Shown here: positions 61,203 to 64,000 of the stretch, piece after piece | Layout: the number at the start of each line of letters is the position of its first letter | How positions within the stretch are numbered: position 1 is the first letter of the stretch | Source: Ignavibacteriaceae bacterium | GTDB taxonomy: Bacteria; Bacteroidota; Ignavibacteria; Ignavibacteriales; Ignavibacteriaceae | Assembly (NCBI GenBank): GCA_023229425.1 | Contig: JALNZG010000003.1 | Coordinates: 1 to 64,000, forward strand | DNA: 64,000 bases | Direction of reading: 5' to 3' | Notes under the pieces: generated by a model | Told to the model about the DNA's origin: nothing | Database searches by the model: none | The model's input: only the letters and a program-made list of their open reading frames with translations | Program-made: the position numbers and the translations under genes

Positions 61203-62459
61203 ATGCCGATAAAAAAAATTTTCTTTTTGCTGATCTTTTCATTTTCGATCTTTGCGCAAAACAAGATGCTCATCCAAATGGATATTTCGCAAACCGATCA
61301 CCTTAAAGCTTACGGCATTACTTTCCACGCGTTAGAACAAGGACTAAAAGCTGATTGGCTTCTCAATTACCGTGGCGGTTCATTTCTCTTAGATTATGCA
61401 AGACAAATTGAAAATGAATGCCGCATTGAAGGAGTTTCGTTTACTCTGCTTACTACTTCGGAAGCGACCTCAATTTATGCGTTTGTTCAAAGTGATGACC
61501 AAAATATGGATGTCGTTCGATTAGAAAAAGCGCCGAAAATCGGCGTTTATGTTCCACCCGGATTCCAACCGTGGGATGATGCGGTTACGCTTGTTCTTGA
61601 GTATGCGAAAATTCCGTACGACAAACTTTGGAATGATGAAATGCTCAACGGTTCTTTACAAAAATATGATTGGCTTCATCTGCACCACGAAGATTTTACG
61701 GGACAGTATGGAAAGTTTTACGGAAGTTACAGCAACGCCCAGTGGTATGTTGACCAGCAATTACGCTATGAAGCAAATGCAAAAAAATTAGGCTATAAAA
61801 AAGTATCGGATATGATGAAAGCCGTTGACATTTCAATCAAAAACTTTGTGGCCGATGGAGGATTTTTATTTGCAATGTGTTCGGCTACTGATTCTTACGA
61901 TATTGCTCTCGCCGCAGAGAAAGTTGACATTTGCGACAAAATGTATGACGGGGACGCGCCAGATCAAAATGCTCAAACCAAATTAAATTTTAAGAACACC
62001 CTGGCGTTTGAAAATTTCAAATTAGAAATGAATCCCTTTGTTTATGAATACAGCAATATTGATATCCAGCCAACGGAGATTTTAGATTTCCAAAACGATT
62101 ATTTCACGCTGTTTGACTTTTCAGCCAAGTACGATCCTGTACCAACGATGCTTACACAAGACCACGCAAATGTTATTAGAGGATTTATGGGGCAGACAAC
62201 TATGTTCAGAAAAGAGTTGGTAAAAAAATCGGTTCTTATTTTAGGCGAACGGCAGGGAACAAACCAGGTGAAATACATTCATGGAAATCTTGGAAGAGGA
62301 ACGTTCACATTTTACGGTGGGCACGATCCGGAAGATTATCAACATGCGGTAGGCGATCCGCCGACCGAATTATCGCTACACAAAAATTCAGCTGGTTACC
62401 GGTTAATTCTGAACAACGTTCTTTTCCCCGCTGCTAAAAAGAAGAAACAAAAAACGTAA
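61203..62459 (+). CDS. Conserved exported protein of unknown function (often annotated asparagine synthetase B)
   Basis: A 418-aa protein. The ATG at 61203 opens a signal peptide (IFFLLIFSFSIFAQ). Conserved-looking segments are QTDHLKAYGITFHALEQGL, ADWLLNYRGGSFLLDY, KIGVYVPPGFQPWDDAV, YDWLHLHHEDFTGQYGKFYG and ILGERQGTNQVKYIHGNLG. Close relatives in Bacteroidota carry the label asparagine synthetase B, but no glutaminase or AMP-forming synthetase motif is visible, and export makes that label unlikely. The fold suggests a periplasmic enzyme or sensor; function unknown. Confidence 0.75.
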   Translation: MPIKKIFFLLIFSFSIFAQNKMLIQMDISQTDHLKAYGITFHALEQGLKADWLLNYRGGSFLLDYARQIENECRIEGVSFTLLTTSEATSIYAFVQSDDQNMDVVRLEKAPKIGVYVPPGFQPWDDAVTLVLEYAKIPYDKLWNDEMLNGSLQKYDWLHLHHEDFTGQYGKFYGSYSNAQWYVDQQLRYEANAKKLGYKKVSDMMKAVDISIKNFVADGGFLFAMCSATDSYDIALAAEKVDICDKMYDGDAPDQNAQTKLNFKNTLAFENFKLEMNPFVYEYSNIDIQPTEILDFQNDYFTLFDFSAKYDPVPTMLTQDHANVIRGFMGQTTMFRKELVKKSVLILGERQGTNQVKYIHGNLGRGTFTFYGGHDPEDYQHAVGDPPTELSLHKNSAGYRLILNNVLFPAAKKKKQKT

Positions 62460-62470
62460 AGAGGGAAATT

Positions 62471-62550
62471 GTCAGTAGTCATCAGTCAGTTGCCAGTGGC
62501 CATTGTTTTTTTTATCACAACATGTAACGCAGATTAATAATCTGCGCTAC
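62471..62550. repeat. Heptad words and GTAACGCAGATT palindrome
   Basis: GTCAGTAGTCATCAGTCAGTT (62471 onward) has CAGT words at 7-nt spacing. GTAACGCAGATT (62524-62535) pairs with AATCTGCGCTAC (62539-62550), a palindromic repeat beside the 3' end of the frameshifted YCF48-like gene. Confidence 0.6.
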
Positions 62551-62562
62551 AAAAAATAAAAA

Positions 62563-63950
62563 CTACTTCATTAAAATAAACTTCTTCGTATTCGTAAAAG
62601 TACCTGCTCTTAACTGATAAAAATAAACTCCGCTTGGCAATTCGTAATTCCTAATTCGTAATTATAGCTACCCGCTTCTTTCCACTCATTTACAAGTACG
62701 GAAACTTCATTTCCAAGTACATCATAAATTTTTAGTGTTACAAAAATGCTTGATGGAATTTGGTAGTTTATTGTTGTACTTGGGTTAAAGGGATTTGGAT
62801 AGTTTTGAAAGAGTTTGAAATCTTCTGGTAAAATATTTATATTACTTTTTACGGCGGTTAAATTACTTAAATCTGCCCGGAGTAAAGTATGTGTTTTCCC
62901 ATTCCAATCTTTACCCAAAGCATAAGCGACTTTATCTTTGTTAAGTATTATAATTTGTTCGAAATTCGTTTGCATTCCATCTACTTGTATCTCCCAATTT
63001 TCACCTCCATTAGTTGTTCGCAAAATTTTTCCCGTTCCACCTACCCAACCATATAGGTTGTCGAAAAATCTAATGGTATAAAAGGGATTGTAATAATCAT
63101 ATCTATGAACTTCCCAGTTTTCACCAGCATTAATAGTTTGATAAATATATCCGTTATATAACTGACGATTAGTATCGACAGCAAAACCCCTTAGAGAATC
63201 AATAAAAGCCACTCCACTCATAAGATGTGCACGTTTATGTTGGAATGACCACGTAATACCACCATTTGAAGTTTTTGATATTGAACCTACATCAAACACA
63301 TCGGATAAATTGCTAACTATCCATCCGATACTATCATTTAAGAAGTACACATCGGTAGGTCTCATAAAATCACTAGTTGTATCTTCACTTTTAGTCCATG
63401 TATATCCACCATCTGAAGTAAACCAACTGAAATCATTGAATGCAATTCCTTTTTTATAATTAAAAAAATGAAATTCACAAAAATTACTGCTTACTGAATT
63501 TGTATTTTCAGAAGTAATTCTTGAGGTATCCCAAGTCAACCCCATATCTTGTGAAAAAAGTAAACCGCCGTTGCCAACTGAACCCATAAACCAGATGTTG
63601 TTTGTATCCAAGATAAATGATGTAATAAGTCCATCACCTGAACTGCCCCTATTATTCAACTTGAATGGTATATGTTCCAAAATACTTTTTTTAAATTCCC
63701 ATCTTAACTTCCAACTTAAGCCGCCATCTTTGGTCTCGAGCAGTATTGAACGATATCCTCCAGTATTAAAATCACCATAAGTGGAAATCCAACCCAAATT
63801 TTTCGTAGCAAAATTCAGTGCAGCATATTCTAAAAGGGTATCTTTTTCTAAAAAATCAGGATTTAATTTTTCCCACGTTTGAGCAATATCGCTATTTGAA
63901 AAAATTATTACCAGTAAAAAAAGTGAACTTATCCAAAATATTTTTTTCAT
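62563..63950 (-). pseudogene. YCF48/BNR-repeat T9SS cargo with a frameshift in its sorting domain
   Basis: Read in one frame this gene runs from ATG 63950 to a stop at 62610 (446 aa): signal peptide (WISSLFLLVIIFSNSDIAQ), YCF48-type blades (LNNRGSSGDG, SDGGYTWTKSEDT, DNLYGWVGGTGKILRTTNGGENW), then LFQNYPNPFNPSTTINYQI of a T9SS sorting domain. After KEAGSYNYELGITN the frame shifts and ends in CQAEFIFIS. In the -1 frame the missing end continues as ELPSGVYFYQLRAGTFTNT and KKFILMK, with stop at 62563-62565. The break sits in an AATTACG/AATTAGG heptad run (62641-62663). It may be a pseudogene, a phase-variable state or an assembly error. Confidence 0.8.
62641..62663. repeat. Coding heptad repeat (AATTACG-AATTAGG-AATTACG) at the frameshift
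   Basis: On the minus strand AATTACG, AATTAGG, AATTACG and AATTGCC are consecutive heptads. The same words occur in intergenic arrays at 13071 and 21881. A gain of one unit restores the T9SS domain frame. Confidence 0.75.
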
Positions 63951-63972
63951 AATTGTTACCCTATGGAATACA

Positions 63973-64000
63973 AAAGCGGGATATTTTATCATCCCGCTTT
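63973..64000. terminator. Hairpin at right window edge
   Basis: AAAGCGGGAT (63973-63982) and ATCCCGCTTT (63991-64000) form a 10-bp stem with an 8-nt loop. It likely terminates a gene lying beyond the window. Confidence 0.6.

Noticed and set aside
62640..62665. Programmed -1 ribosomal frameshift in the YCF48-like gene
   Set aside because: No slippery heptamer of the X XXY YYZ type and no obvious downstream structure is seen. Loss or gain of one 7-nt repeat unit explains the shift more simply.

Overview
The window reads as chromosome from a member of the Bacteroidota/Chlorobiota (FCB) group, most likely class Ignavibacteria. The evidence is three proteins with type IX secretion (T9SS) C-terminal sorting domains carrying the NYPNPFNP motif, a PorV-like protein, Oar-like TonB-dependent receptors, a DUF4199 protein, and promoters of the TTG-N17/18-TAnnTTTG type. 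No rRNA, tRNA, CRISPR array, prophage or transposase was recognised. Most of the window is ordinary chromosome: about 47 protein genes, many in short operons.

Layout. 1-4.6 kb: partial SUMF1-domain protein (-), pdxJ (+), a T9SS-exported GHL10 glycosidase (+) and an odd thioredoxin-like protein (-). 4.8-9.2 kb: aldo/keto reductase, a decaheme cytochrome coupled to an outer-membrane barrel (candidate porin-cytochrome pair) and an EamA transporter. 9.4-12.0 kb: an AT-rich accessory patch with a putAbiC-type abortive-infection protein and an unrecognised 445-aa protein. 12.4-15.4 kb: DUF4199 protein, acetyl-CoA synthetase and a small Cys-rich protein (all -). 15.9-19.9 kb: panB-panC-coaBC-coaX-panD operon. 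19.9-24.6 kb: nuoABCD and nuoEF (-), with nuoG-N absent. 24.7-28.6 kb: beta-CASP nuclease, barrel-like protein and an anti-sigma-type ATPase (+). 28.6-30.2 kb: rplU-rpmA-mdh (-). 30.5-36.8 kb: mutS, DUF1684 lipoprotein, DAHP synthase, prephenate dehydrogenase, efp (+). 37.1-44.1 kb: FAD oxidoreductase, parvulin chaperone, SGNH/TPR protein, T9SS-sorted YCF48-like protein. 44.1-51.6 kb: a tight operon of TonB receptor, 1207-aa secreted protein and PorV (-). 51.8-57.5 kb: AI-2E transporter (+), then a glycosyltransferase/DUF4922 pair and a second TonB receptor (-). 57.6-62.5 kb: half-size TauE, TPR protein, clpX, unknown secreted protein (+). 62.6-64 kb: a YCF48-like T9SS cargo with a frameshifted sorting domain (-).

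The most distinctive non-genic feature is a set of 7-nt-period repeats (words such as CTAATTC, TTTCCAC, ACTGATT) and small palindromes. They lie between genes, inside operons (coaBC/coaX, nuoD/nuoE) and inside coding sequence. At 62.64 kb a heptad run sits exactly where the T9SS sorting domain loses frame, and one added heptad restores it. At 53.97 kb a heptad run and a palindrome form the junction of two overlapping genes. The accessory AbiC patch is the best candidate for a poorly described system. The remaining genes are mainly core metabolism and envelope functions.
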